From NCBI RefSeq assembly GCF_024505055.1, contig NZ_JANIBL010000013.1, forward strand, positions 1-64,000: a stretch of 64,000 nt of DNA. The letters run 5' to 3'. Positions 1-7,774 of this stretch are shown here, piece after piece (within the stretch, counting starts at the first letter, position 1; each line of letters begins with the position of its first letter). Source of the DNA: Methylomonas rosea (GTDB lineage Bacteria; Pseudomonadota; Gammaproteobacteria; Methylococcales; Methylomonadaceae). The notes beneath the pieces are model-generated. The model was not told the origin of the DNA. It made no database searches and saw only the letters and a program-made list of their open reading frames with translations. Both the position numbers and the translations under genes were made by a program.

Positions 1-1
1 C

Positions 2-442
2 GAGCGCGCCGCGCTGCAACGGCTGCGCGGCGCCGACGGCGGTTTGGATGCGCCGGCGGCGATAGATAGCATTCTGGCGGCGGTCGCCGAGCTACGCGGT
101 GTAGAATTCGGGTTGATTGCTTGTGTTCGTGACGAACAAGGTGCGCGCAGCCAACGTCTTTGGCCTCTGTCGAATGTTGCCGGCAACGCCAGGCAAAACC
201 CGCCGAAGACTTTCGCGCCGCCGGCGGAAGTGGCTCAAGGCGTTGCCGAACATTATCTGTTTCATACGCTGCTGGCTTTGCTGTTGCGTTCGATTCGAGT
301 GGAAAATCACATGCGGCTGATGCAGATGGAAACCGCGTTGCGGCATTTGGAACGTGGTGGCGAAGAACTACAGCGGCAACGCAACCGGCTGCGTCAGGAA
401 GAAATCGTCGAGGAAATCGAGTTAATGGTGGGGCGGCATTAG
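2..442 (+). CDS. atpG: N-type F1Fo-ATPase gamma subunit (3' part)
   Basis: Only the last ~146 residues are in the window; the frame is already open at base 2. The C-terminal helix reads ENHMRLMQMETALRHLE then NRLRQEEIVEEIELMVG, which matches the C-terminal coiled-coil helix of F1 gamma subunits (the NxxRQxxITxEIxEIV pattern). The rest is divergent from housekeeping gamma, as in the alternative Na+-type N-ATPases, whose operons end with atpG. Gamma is the rotating shaft linking the c-ring to the alpha/beta catalytic hexamer. Assignment to the N-ATPase subtype is inferred; the upstream genes are outside the window. The stop codon overlaps the end of a converging truncated toxin gene by 4 bp. 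Confidence 0.72.
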   Translation, partial: ERAALQRLRGADGGLDAPAAIDSILAAVAELRGVEFGLIACVRDEQGARSQRLWPLSNVAGNARQNPPKTFAPPAEVAQGVAEHYLFHTLLALLLRSIRVENHMRLMQMETALRHLERGGEELQRQRNRLRQEEIVEEIELMVGRH

Positions 443-681
443 GCAATTTGGCAGTAGCCTGCGTTTAGCCATTCAGTGCTTATTCCCGTTGCAGATCCTC
501 CTGTTTGAAGTCTCGCCGCTTCGGAAACTGTCCGGCCCAGCTTTGGCATAGTCGTCAGTACATCCACTTTAGCAAGAATGTCTCGCGCTACATGGTTTGC
601 GTATTGTTTGGAATCACGGGCTATAAATTGATGTATCGAGTGGAGGTCTTCGCGGGCGGGTTTTGACCACACGATCACCAT
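439..681 (-). pseudogene. ParE/RelE-family toxin, C-terminally truncated
   Basis: The first ~54 residues (VIVWSKPAREDLHSIHQFIA, then VDVLTTMPKLGRTVSEA) are a clear ParE/RelE-superfamily N-terminus. After GRTVSEA the sequence stops resembling the family: the expected final strands (RELVVxxYRxxYRI-type, about 35 residues) are replaced by 26 unrelated residues that run into the end of the neighbouring ATPase gene. The family is normally 90-100 aa; this ORF is 80. The start ATG overlaps the antitoxin stop (ATGGTGA), the usual antitoxin-then-toxin coupling. It is probably inactive, since the C-terminal strands carry the family's key basic residues. A short functional variant is possible but less likely. 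Confidence 0.62.
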
Positions 682-860
682 TGTTCGATTTCGCGCTTGA
701 GCTCTTCATGGTGAATGAATTGGCCTTCAGCGATAGCTTCGCGGCTTTTGCGTAACTTGTCGACGACGTAGAGCTGGTACATGATTTCGTCAATGTCTAC
801 GTTGTCAGGCAAACGGTCAATCGATTCCAGCGCTTCCTGTTTTAGAGTGGGTGTTTGCAT
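675..860 (-). CDS. Antitoxin of a ParE-type toxin-antitoxin pair
   Basis: A 61-residue acidic protein starting MQTPTLKQEALESIDRLP, with a C-terminal tail HHEELKREIEQW. Small antitoxins of this kind neutralise ParE/RelE toxins and bind their own promoter. The ATG at 860 is preferred over the upstream start at 908 because a GGGACT Shine-Dalgarno-like stretch sits about 8 nt ahead of it and the protein then has the normal family length. It overlaps the truncated toxin gene by 7 nt. With a broken toxin, the antitoxin may persist only as a relic or as a guard against related toxins. Confidence 0.65.
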   Translation of the reverse strand: MQTPTLKQEALESIDRLPDNVDIDEIMYQLYVVDKLRKSREAIAEGQFIHHEELKREIEQW

Positions 861-968
861 GAATAGAGTCCCATTGATGAATGGAGCTAAACCATAAGAC
901 GCAATCAATAGGACGTCAATACGATATTTGCGTGGTGTTGAAGCGATTAACCCGCCAATTAAGCAAAC

Positions 969-2324
969 CTATAAACCATACTTCCGCCGCTTCCGCCAAA
1001 AAGTTGCCCTACTCATCCCCGCATACTGCGCGGCCTGCTCCAGGTTGTCCGGGTTATTTTCCAAAGCCTCACGGATCAATTCCGCTTCGTTTTGACTTTT
1101 CGCACGCGGTGCAAGGTGCTGGTCAATCGTTGCTATCGGTTTAAGCGGTTCGCGGAACTCCGGAGGCAAATCGCCTATGCTCAGCTCGCTGTCGCGGCCG
1201 ACCGCATACGCGTATTCGACGACATTATTCAATTCCCGGACATTGCCAGGCCAGCGGTAATCCAGCAGCAGGCGCATCGCTTCCGGCGCGATGCTGTCGA
1301 TATGACGATGGCCTTGAGTGTTATGCCGGTCTATCAGATGTTGCAGTAGCAGGCTGACGTCCTGACGGCGCTCGCGCAATGGCGGTAGAAAGATAGGTAC
1401 GACCCGCAAGCGGTACATCAAGTCTTCGCGAAATCGACCGGCCTTGACCTCTTCGCGCAACGATCTATGCGTGGCGGCGATAATCCGCACATCGACGCTG
1501 ACGGCGCTATCGCCGCCCACCGGAATGAAATTGCGTTCTTGTATCACCCTTAATAGCTTGGCTTGTAGTTCCAATGGCAACTCTGCTATCTCGTCCAAAA
1601 ACAGCGTGCCGCCGTTGGCGCGTTGAAAAAGGCCGGCATGGTTGCGCACCGCGCCGGTGAACGCGCCTTTCACATGGCCGAACAACTCGCTTTCCAATAG
1701 GCTGGGGGTTAAGGCCGCGCAGTTGATGGCCAGAAACGGTTGATAGTGACGCGGGCTTTCCAGGTGCAGCGCATGCGCGACCATTTCCTTGCCGGTACCG
1801 GATTCGCCGCGGATCAACACGGTGGCTTCGGTTTCGGCGACGTTGCGGATGATTTTGATGGCCTCTTTCATCGCCGGGTCGCGCGACAGAATGCCGTGAA
1901 AGCTATCGCTGTCGTCAGATTTTTGCTCGGGCGCTGTGTCGCTTTGCGGTTGCAGAAATTCAATCGCCCCGGCGAAGCCGCCGTTGCTGTCGTAGAAGGC
2001 GCGGGCGGTTCGATAGCAATTCAACGTGCGACCGTCCGGGCGATGTATCCGCACTGCTTGCGACTTGACGATACCGAGTTCGGCCAAGTTGCAGGGATCG
2101 TTGCCGCGGTCGCAATTCAGTGCGGTTTTGCAAGGCTTGCCTATGGTCTCGGTCGCGCTCAAACCAAACAATTGTTCGGCGCCTTTGCTCCACAACAAGA
2201 TGTCGCTATTGCTGTCCACTATAAAGGCCGCGCCGCTTTCGAATAAGTCGGTTAACACTTCCACGACTTGATCGGCGCCGATTTGGCCGAGCCAGCGTTT
2301 GAATAGGGGGGAGGAAGATGCCAT
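969..2324 (-). CDS. Sigma-54-dependent activator with PAS-like sensor, FisR-like
   Basis: A 451-residue bacterial enhancer-binding protein. Residues ~20-125 form a PAS-like sensor; 145-380 an AAA+ domain with Walker A GESGTGKE (173-180), the sigma-54 contact loop GAFTGA (220-225) and Walker B GGTLFLDE (238-245); the C-terminus is a Fis-type helix-turn-helix (AAQYAGMSRATFWRKRRKYG). The sensor carries clustered cysteines C65, C71 and C78 plus C103. FisR of Cupriavidus senses sulfane sulfur through sensor cysteines and activates persulfide dioxygenase genes with sigma-54, and here the divergent neighbours are a persulfide dioxygenase and a TauE exporter. The sensing role is therefore inferred from context and cysteines; the enhancer-binding function is certain from motifs. 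rpoN lies at 37797-39233. Confidence 0.88.
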   Translation of the reverse strand: MASSSPLFKRWLGQIGADQVVEVLTDLFESGAAFIVDSNSDILLWSKGAEQLFGLSATETIGKPCKTALNCDRGNDPCNLAELGIVKSQAVRIHRPDGRTLNCYRTARAFYDSNGGFAGAIEFLQPQSDTAPEQKSDDSDSFHGILSRDPAMKEAIKIIRNVAETEATVLIRGESGTGKEMVAHALHLESPRHYQPFLAINCAALTPSLLESELFGHVKGAFTGAVRNHAGLFQRANGGTLFLDEIAELPLELQAKLLRVIQERNFIPVGGDSAVSVDVRIIAATHRSLREEVKAGRFREDLMYRLRVVPIFLPPLRERRQDVSLLLQHLIDRHNTQGHRHIDSIAPEAMRLLLDYRWPGNVRELNNVVEYAYAVGRDSELSIGDLPPEFREPLKPIATIDQHLAPRAKSQNEAELIREALENNPDNLEQAAQYAGMSRATFWRKRRKYGL

Positions 2325-2340
2325 GCGCTAAATCTCGTCT

Positions 2341-2396
2341 TGTTTCAGTGATGTTTCAAGTGTATCAGTATTGTTTCAGTATTTGGTGTTGAAACA
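2341..2396. promoter_or_regulatory. Array of TGTTTCA boxes, probable enhancer (UAS) of the divergent sigma-54 activator
   Basis: Exact TGTTTCA occurs at 2341-2347, 2352-2358 and 2372-2378, with a one-mismatch copy TGTATCA at 2361-2367 and an inverted copy TGAAACA at 2390-2396. The last two make an inverted pair. The array lies just upstream of the activator gene and 165-220 bp upstream of the sigma-54-like promoter at 2560, the normal distance for an enhancer acting by DNA looping. It probably also autoregulates the activator gene. Confidence 0.6.
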
Positions 2397-2559
2397 TCAT
2401 TTGTGGCCGTTGCGAGGCCACTCTATAGTATCTATCGACTTATCAAACTAATCGGTGAAAAACAAAATATTTAGTTAAAACAAAGGTATATATGTGTTTA
2501 GTCCATGTTATGCAAAGCGAATTTTATAAGCAGTACGGAGATTAATATTGCCGATAAGC

Positions 2560-2575
2560 TGGCACGAGTATTGAT
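2560..2575 (+). promoter_or_regulatory. Sigma-54 (-24/-12) promoter of the persulfide dioxygenase operon
   Basis: TGGCACG-N4-TTGAT matches the RpoN consensus TGGCACG-N4-TTGCW with one mismatch in the -12 element (GA instead of GC); the GG-N10 spacing is correct. The predicted transcription start near 2585 lies about 37 nt before the ATG at 2622. The divergent sigma-54 activator and the TGTTTCA array support it. Confidence 0.58.
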
Positions 2576-2621
2576 ATACAAACCCTATATTCTTTTTATT
2601 TTGCGATAAACGAGGCTGGTC

Positions 2622-3314
2622 ATGATTTTCAGACAACTCTTCGAAACAGAAACCTCCACCTACAGTTATTTGTTGGGCTGTGAACGTAGTCGTCGCGCCT
2701 GCCTGATCGATCCGGTTGCCTCGGAGCTGCCGATTTATATCGATTTACTCCAAAGCTTGGATCTCAAACTGATTTACACCCTGGAAACGCATGTGCACGC
2801 CGATCACATCACCGGTGCCGGTTTGCTGCGCGAAAAGCTTGGCAGCAAGAGTGTGGTGCATCGGGATGCCGGTGCGCTCTGCGCGGATTTGCTGGTCACA
2901 GACGGTGTGCTGTTGCAAGTTGGCGATCTGGATATTCAGGTACGGCATACCCCCGGCCATACCGGCGGTTGCGTCAGTTATGTGATGGCCGACCGGGTGT
3001 TTACCGGCGATGCCTTGCTGATAGGCGGCAGCGGCCGCACCGACTTCCAGCAAGGTGATGCCGGCCAGCTTTACGACAGTATCACCGGCAAATTATTTAC
3101 TTTACCGGCTGATACGCTGGTTTATCCCGGACACGATTACCAAGGCAATACCGTGTCTACCATCAAACAGGAAATGGCTAAAAACCCCCGCATTGGTCAA
3201 GGCCGCACGCGTGCCGAGTTCATAGCGATCATGAGCGAATTGAAGTTGGCGTATCCCAAGTTTATCGATCAGGCGCTGCCGGCCAATCAGTCCTGTGGGA
3301 CGCTGGTCGAGTAG
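2622..3314 (+). CDS. Persulfide dioxygenase (ETHE1/PDO-type metallo-beta-lactamase fold)
   Basis: Oxidises glutathione persulfide to sulfite in the cytoplasm. The 230-residue protein has the metal motif THVHADH (H57, H59, D61, H62), H113 in HTPGHTGG, D130 in FTGDALL and H171 in YPGHDYQG. The PDO signature GRTDFQQGD at 138-146 carries the arginine used for the glutathione substrate and separates this group from glyoxalase II. In this family a mononuclear iron is held by two His and one Asp. It is the first gene downstream of a sigma-54-type promoter and is followed 13 bp later by a TauE/SafE exporter, which suits removal of the sulfite product. No rhodanese or SQR gene is next to it. Confidence 0.88.
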   Translation: MIFRQLFETETSTYSYLLGCERSRRACLIDPVASELPIYIDLLQSLDLKLIYTLETHVHADHITGAGLLREKLGSKSVVHRDAGALCADLLVTDGVLLQVGDLDIQVRHTPGHTGGCVSYVMADRVFTGDALLIGGSGRTDFQQGDAGQLYDSITGKLFTLPADTLVYPGHDYQGNTVSTIKQEMAKNPRIGQGRTRAEFIAIMSELKLAYPKFIDQALPANQSCGTLVE

Positions 3315-3327
3315 GCGGAGTTAGCCG

Positions 3328-4254
3328 ATGATCCTGACGCTGATCTTGGCAATCTGTATCGGCCTGCTGCTGGGCTTGTTGGGCGGCGGCGGCTCGATTT
3401 TGACGGTGCCGATGCTGGTATACGTGCTGGATGTGCCGCCCAAGACCGCCATCGTCACCTCTTTTGTGGTAGTGGGCGTATCCAGCCTGATGGCGTTAAT
3501 TCCGCATGCGCGGCGCGGTCATGTTTGCTGGAAAAGCGCGCTGGTATTTGGTTTGGCCGGCATGCTTGGCGCATTTGGCGGCGGTCGCTTGGCCGGGCAT
3601 TTTTCCGGCGAATGGCTAATGGTGTTTTTTGGGACGATTACTTTGTTGACCGGTTTGGCGATGATCTTCAAGAAAGCGCCTAGCGAGACAACTATTGAGC
3701 AGGCATTACCAATGTGTCCTTTACAGACACCGATATTGCGTTTGTTATTCGATGGGGTTTTGGTCGGCGGTTTGACTGGATTAGTGGGGGTCGGCGGCGG
3801 CTTTTTGATCGTGCCTGCATTGACCTTGTTGGTGGGTTTGCCGATGCCGGCGGCGATTGGTACTTCGTTGCTGGTTATCGTGATGAACGCCACCGCCGGC
3901 TTGAGCGGTTACGCCAATCACGCTCAGTTGGATATCGAGTTGATGATACTGGTCACCGCCGGTGCGGTATGCGGCAGTTTTCTGGGCGGCTGGTTATCCA
4001 ATTTTATTAGTGCGGCGGTGTTACGGCGCGGGTTTGGTTGGTTCGTGATGGTGGTGGCGGTTTACGTGTTGTTTAACGCCTTGAGTTGGCAACTGTTGGC
4101 ATCCTTAGCGGTGTGGCAGGATGACGAACTTGCCTGGCGACGGGTGTTGGCCGGCTTAGCCGCCGTCTTGGCGCTAGGTCTAATCGGCAATCGTATTCAT
4201 AGCCGTAAACCGCATATAGAAGCGGTGCCAATGCAGCCTCGGCAGCACCTATAA
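3328..4254 (+). CDS. TauE/SafE-family membrane exporter, probable sulfite exporter
   Basis: A 308-residue polytopic membrane protein with about eight hydrophobic segments arranged as two related halves. The glycine-rich motif LGLLGGGGSILTVPML near the N-terminus recurs as GLVGVGGGFLIVPAL in the middle, the hallmark of TauE/SafE (DUF81) proteins. Members export sulfite or sulfoacetate. Placement directly behind a persulfide dioxygenase, within the same probable operon (13 bp gap, RBS GGCGGAG), makes sulfite the likely substrate. The C-terminal ~25 residues are hydrophilic. Confidence 0.85.
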   Translation: MILTLILAICIGLLLGLLGGGGSILTVPMLVYVLDVPPKTAIVTSFVVVGVSSLMALIPHARRGHVCWKSALVFGLAGMLGAFGGGRLAGHFSGEWLMVFFGTITLLTGLAMIFKKAPSETTIEQALPMCPLQTPILRLLFDGVLVGGLTGLVGVGGGFLIVPALTLLVGLPMPAAIGTSLLVIVMNATAGLSGYANHAQLDIELMILVTAGAVCGSFLGGWLSNFISAAVLRRGFGWFVMVVAVYVLFNALSWQLLASLAVWQDDELAWRRVLAGLAAVLALGLIGNRIHSRKPHIEAVPMQPRQHL

Positions 4255-4355
4255 ATTAGGCTAGACTAATATTGACGGTTGTGTTAGACCGTTACTTTCG
4301 TCATCCGGTGTTAACCGTTTGGCGCATAACTATAAAAATCGTTTGAGGAGGGTAT

Positions 4356-6224
4356 ATGTCTTATTCATTCAATAAGTCCCGTCGGCGCTTTTTTGCGCAA
4401 AGTGGCGCCGGATTAATGGCGTGGGCTGCAACGCCCGCGTGGCTGCGGGCCATGGAAAACATGGGCGAGATGCCGACGATGCCGCCGCGAAAAGCTTCGG
4501 CGAATTTTCACCCGGACGTGGAACTGGACTTGATTTGCAAACCAAGTTCGGTAGCAATTTTGCCGGGTCAGCCTACGCGGGTGCAGCAATACTTTGCCAA
4601 GTTGGTGAAGGGACCGGCACAAACCTTAACCGAAATTCCCGGTTCTTACTTGGGACCGGTGCTGCGCTTCGAGAAAGGCCAAAAGATCAGAATCAATCTA
4701 CACAATCAGCTTAACGAGCCCAGCATCACCCACTGGCATGGTTTACACGTGCCGGCCGAAGTGGACGGTCATCCGCTGTACACGATAGATAGCGGTCAAG
4801 TGTTTGTCTATGAGTTTGAAATGCTCAACCGGGCCAGCATGAATATCTACCATCCGCACCCGCACAACACCACAGCCAAACAGGTTTATCACGGTTTGGC
4901 GGGGGCGATTTTGGTTAACGACGACGAGGAGCGTCGTCTGGAATTGCCCGGCGGTGAGTATGAAGTGCCTATAGTGATTCAGGACCGCAAGTTCGATGCC
5001 AATAATCAGCTGCAATATGTGCATGCCATGCACGACCGCATGATGGGTTTTTACGGCGACAGAATTTTGGTGAACGGTCGCCCCGATTTTCAGCTCGACG
5101 TGGCCAGTCGAGCGTATCGTTTCCGCGTCCTCAACGGCTCAACGGCGCGCATATACAAACTGGCTTGGGACGACAAGTCGCCCGTTACCGTCATCGGCAC
5201 CGATGGCGGTTTGCTGGAGGCTCCGGTCAATAAACCTTACGTGATGCTGGCCCCCGGCGAGCGTTTGGATATTTGGGCGGATTTCAGCGGGCGTAAAGTC
5301 GGCTCTCAGTTGGTGTTGCGCAGCCGTTCTTTTTCCGGCGTATTGCCGGGAATGATGGGCGGTGGCCAAGGTGAACATGGGCGCATGGGCGGCGGCATGG
5401 GTATGCACGGCAGTGCTTTGCCGGTGGGTAGCGACTATCCGATTTTTACGGTGAAAGTCACCCGGCAAGTAAGCGATAGTCCGAAATTACCCAACAGTTT
5501 GGCGCAAATTCACCATTACGGCTTAAGCGACACGGTCAATCCCGGTAAACCGGTGCCTATCGCTATTTCGGAAGGACCGATGCGCATGGTTTTAAATGGC
5601 CGGCCCTATGCCTATAACGACATCTTGCCGAGCGAGCGTATCCCGCTGAATACCGTGCAATTGATGGAGATTTTTCATGCACATGGCGGTGGACATGGTG
5701 CTAACGGTGCTGCTGAGCACGGCGGCAAAGAGAGTGCCGGCGTCAAGCACAACTCAGGCATGCAAGCAGAGTCCGGCGGTCACAGAATGGGCGGCATGGG
5801 CATGATGAGTGGCATGCGGCACGATGATGATAACAAGCAAGGCGAGGGTGGTCATAGACGCATGGGTATGATGGGCATGCGCCATGGCGGCGATAGCGAT
5901 GATGCCGGCGGTCATCAAATGGGCGGCATGGGGGGAATGGGCGGTGGCATGGGCATGATGATGTCTATGGCGCATCCGATTCATTTGCACGGCCAATATT
6001 TTCAAATCTTAAGCCGGACCATCGCCACCAACTCAGGTGAAGATTACGCAACGGTTAAAGATGGTTTCATCGAGGGCGGCTGGAAGGACACCGTGTTGGT
6101 GATGCCGGGCGAGCGGGTGAAAATCATCAAGCCCTTCCAGGATTTCAAAGGTTTGTTTATGTACCACTGCCATAACCTGGAACATGAAGATATGGGCATG
6201 ATGCGCGATTTCTTGGTGGTATGA
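4356..6224 (+). CDS. Tat-exported multicopper oxidase with Met/His-rich insert (CopA/CueO-like)
   Basis: A 622-residue periplasmic cuproxidase. The N-terminus has a twin-arginine signal (KSRRRFFAQSGAG). Copper-binding motifs are HWHGLHVP, HPHPHNTT, HPIHLHGQYF and HCHNLEHEDMGMM near the C-terminus; the last supplies the type 1 and type 3 ligands including an axial Met. Between roughly residues 439 and 538 there is a long insert rich in Met, His and Gly (repeats such as GGHRMGGMGMMSGM and MGMMGMRHGG), comparable in position to the Met-rich segment of CueO that binds Cu(I). A smaller Met/Gly patch lies near residues 328-350. The role is probably Cu(I) oxidation and copper tolerance; laccase-like substrates cannot be excluded. 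A strong RBS (GAGGAGG) precedes the ATG. Confidence 0.9.
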   Translation: MSYSFNKSRRRFFAQSGAGLMAWAATPAWLRAMENMGEMPTMPPRKASANFHPDVELDLICKPSSVAILPGQPTRVQQYFAKLVKGPAQTLTEIPGSYLGPVLRFEKGQKIRINLHNQLNEPSITHWHGLHVPAEVDGHPLYTIDSGQVFVYEFEMLNRASMNIYHPHPHNTTAKQVYHGLAGAILVNDDEERRLELPGGEYEVPIVIQDRKFDANNQLQYVHAMHDRMMGFYGDRILVNGRPDFQLDVASRAYRFRVLNGSTARIYKLAWDDKSPVTVIGTDGGLLEAPVNKPYVMLAPGERLDIWADFSGRKVGSQLVLRSRSFSGVLPGMMGGGQGEHGRMGGGMGMHGSALPVGSDYPIFTVKVTRQVSDSPKLPNSLAQIHHYGLSDTVNPGKPVPIAISEGPMRMVLNGRPYAYNDILPSERIPLNTVQLMEIFHAHGGGHGANGAAEHGGKESAGVKHNSGMQAESGGHRMGGMGMMSGMRHDDDNKQGEGGHRRMGMMGMRHGGDSDDAGGHQMGGMGGMGGGMGMMMSMAHPIHLHGQYFQILSRTIATNSGEDYATVKDGFIEGGWKDTVLVMPGERVKIIKPFQDFKGLFMYHCHNLEHEDMGMMRDFLVV

Positions 6225-6255
6225 GCAGTCGACACCAATTGTCAGGGAGCGGGAT

Positions 6256-7287
6256 ATGACAATAATCAACAGGCATGTAACAGTCGAGGGTATGCACTGC
6301 ACGGGTTGCGAGGACACCATTCGCCTAGCGCTGGCTGATTTACCGGGCGTGATAACGGTAGAAGCCAGCTATGCGCGAGCGACGGTTGATGTGCAATTCG
6401 ACGACCAGCTTACCGCCGAAGCGGCGTTATACGAAGCTATTCGCGCCAAGGGTTATGGAGTGGCACTGACGCCACCCGCTGCTAACGGTAAGCTGAAAGG
6501 CCTGTTGATTTTTCTGTTGTTATTGCTGGCGGTCGGCGGCGTGGCGTTCTGGGGCAAGAGTTTGATGCCCGGTGTGATGCAGAAAATGTCGCCGAACATG
6601 GATCAAGCGGTATTGCTGGGCATCGGTTTTCTCACCGGTTTTCATTGTATCGGCATGTGCGGTGGCTTTGTGGTGGGGTACACCGATCCTAGCAAATCCA
6701 AATCCCGGCAATTGTTAGCGCATTTAAGTTATGCATTCGGCAAGACCTTGTCCTACAGCTTACTCGGTGCTGGCTTTGGCCTGTTGGGCGCTACCATCGC
6801 CATTACCCCGCAGATGCGTGGCGGACTGGCTTTAGTCGCTAGCGTGTTTCTGTTGCTGTACGGTCTGAAGATGCTCAACTTCTTTGCCTTTTTGCGCCGC
6901 TTTACCTTACGCATGCCCAAGGCCGTCAATCGCCAGCTTGCAGACGAAATGCGCAAGCCGCGCAGCGCTTTGCGTACCGGCTTGTTGACCGGTTTGTTGC
7001 TGGGCTGCGGGCCGCTACAGGCCATGTATGTAATGGCCGCCGGCAGCGGCGACCCGGTGCAGGGCGCGTTGATCCTGTTTTGGTTTGGCCTCGGTACTTT
7101 GGCACCGTTGCTCGGTTTTGGGTTTTTCGCCAGTTTGTTGTCGCCGGTATTTATGCGGCAGCTCGTCAAGGTTTCCGCAATATTGGTTATCGCAATGGGC
7201 GTAATGATGGCGCAACGCGGTTTGAAAATCGTCCAAGCAGGTCAGATGACTGCGCAGATGCCTTCACATACGCAACCTGCTCAGTGA
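6256..7287 (+). CDS. HMA metal-binding domain fused to UreH/DsbD-like membrane transporter
   Basis: The first ~75 residues are a heavy-metal-associated ferredoxin-like domain with the Cu-binding loop GMHCTGC (C15, C18). After a hydrophilic linker comes a membrane domain of about six or seven helices starting near residue 80. It contains TGFHCIGMCGGF, typical of the 'sulfite exporter TauE/SafE' DsbD_2/UreH-like group (PF13386) found with cytochrome oxidase assembly and copper or nickel proteins. The fusion suggests that metal is handed from the HMA domain to the membrane channel. It lies 31 bp behind the multicopper oxidase and 9 bp before the next gene, so it is probably in one copper operon. 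The substrate metal is inferred. Confidence 0.82.
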   Translation: MTIINRHVTVEGMHCTGCEDTIRLALADLPGVITVEASYARATVDVQFDDQLTAEAALYEAIRAKGYGVALTPPAANGKLKGLLIFLLLLLAVGGVAFWGKSLMPGVMQKMSPNMDQAVLLGIGFLTGFHCIGMCGGFVVGYTDPSKSKSRQLLAHLSYAFGKTLSYSLLGAGFGLLGATIAITPQMRGGLALVASVFLLLYGLKMLNFFAFLRRFTLRMPKAVNRQLADEMRKPRSALRTGLLTGLLLGCGPLQAMYVMAAGSGDPVQGALILFWFGLGTLAPLLGFGFFASLLSPVFMRQLVKVSAILVIAMGVMMAQRGLKIVQAGQMTAQMPSHTQPAQ

Positions 7288-7296
7288 GGTAAAGTT

Positions 7297-7716
7297 TTGG
7301 ATATTCAACGTTTCAGACAATTGAACGAGCAAGCCAAACGGCTGGCGGACGAAATAGGCAATTTGCTGATCGAGGTTTTTCATTATTTGGCTTTGTTTGT
7401 CATCGGTGCCAGTATCGTTTGGTCGGCGGTGGTGGCTTACGGTGGCATGATGTTGCAAGGCCACGCCACTATTGGCGACATTTTGCTGTTGTTTATCTAT
7501 TTGGAATTGGGTGCGATGGTCGGCATCTATTTCAAAACTAACCTAATGCCGGTGCGTTGTCTGATTTACATTGCCATCACCGCGCTGGCCCGTTTGTTAA
7601 TTGCTGATATTCAAGCCCATCATCAGGCCGATATGGGGATTTTATTGGTGTCCGGCGGTATTTTATTGCTCGCCTTATCCACACTGCTTATTCGTAAGCC
7701 AAGCGACGAAGCGTAA
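7297..7716 (+). CDS. PsiE-like four-helix membrane protein
   Basis: A 139-residue protein with four hydrophobic helices. The segment LYLELGAMVGIYFKTN-like (LLFIYLELGAMVGIYFKT here) followed by MPVRCLIYIAITALARLLI is characteristic of the PsiE phosphate-starvation-inducible family (PF06146), whose biochemical role is unknown. The start is TTG at 7297, chosen because GAGGT (7286-7290) is at SD distance and no ATG lies at a suitable position. Its place between copper-related genes suggests a role in metal or envelope stress here rather than phosphate starvation, but that is inference from position only. Confidence 0.75.
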   Translation: MDIQRFRQLNEQAKRLADEIGNLLIEVFHYLALFVIGASIVWSAVVAYGGMMLQGHATIGDILLLFIYLELGAMVGIYFKTNLMPVRCLIYIAITALARLLIADIQAHHQADMGILLVSGGILLLALSTLLIRKPSDEA

Positions 7717-7774
7717 AACATCAATTCAACTCGAATATTTTGTGAGCGTGGCTCATTTACACAGGACGACTAGG

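Noticed and set aside
1740..2246. 168-residue plus-strand ORF
   Set aside because: Antisense to the sigma-54 activator; no family resemblance and the activator strand has all motifs.
5754..6005. His-rich minus-strand ORF
   Set aside because: Mirror of the Met/Gly/His repeat of the multicopper oxidase; composition is explained by the opposite strand.
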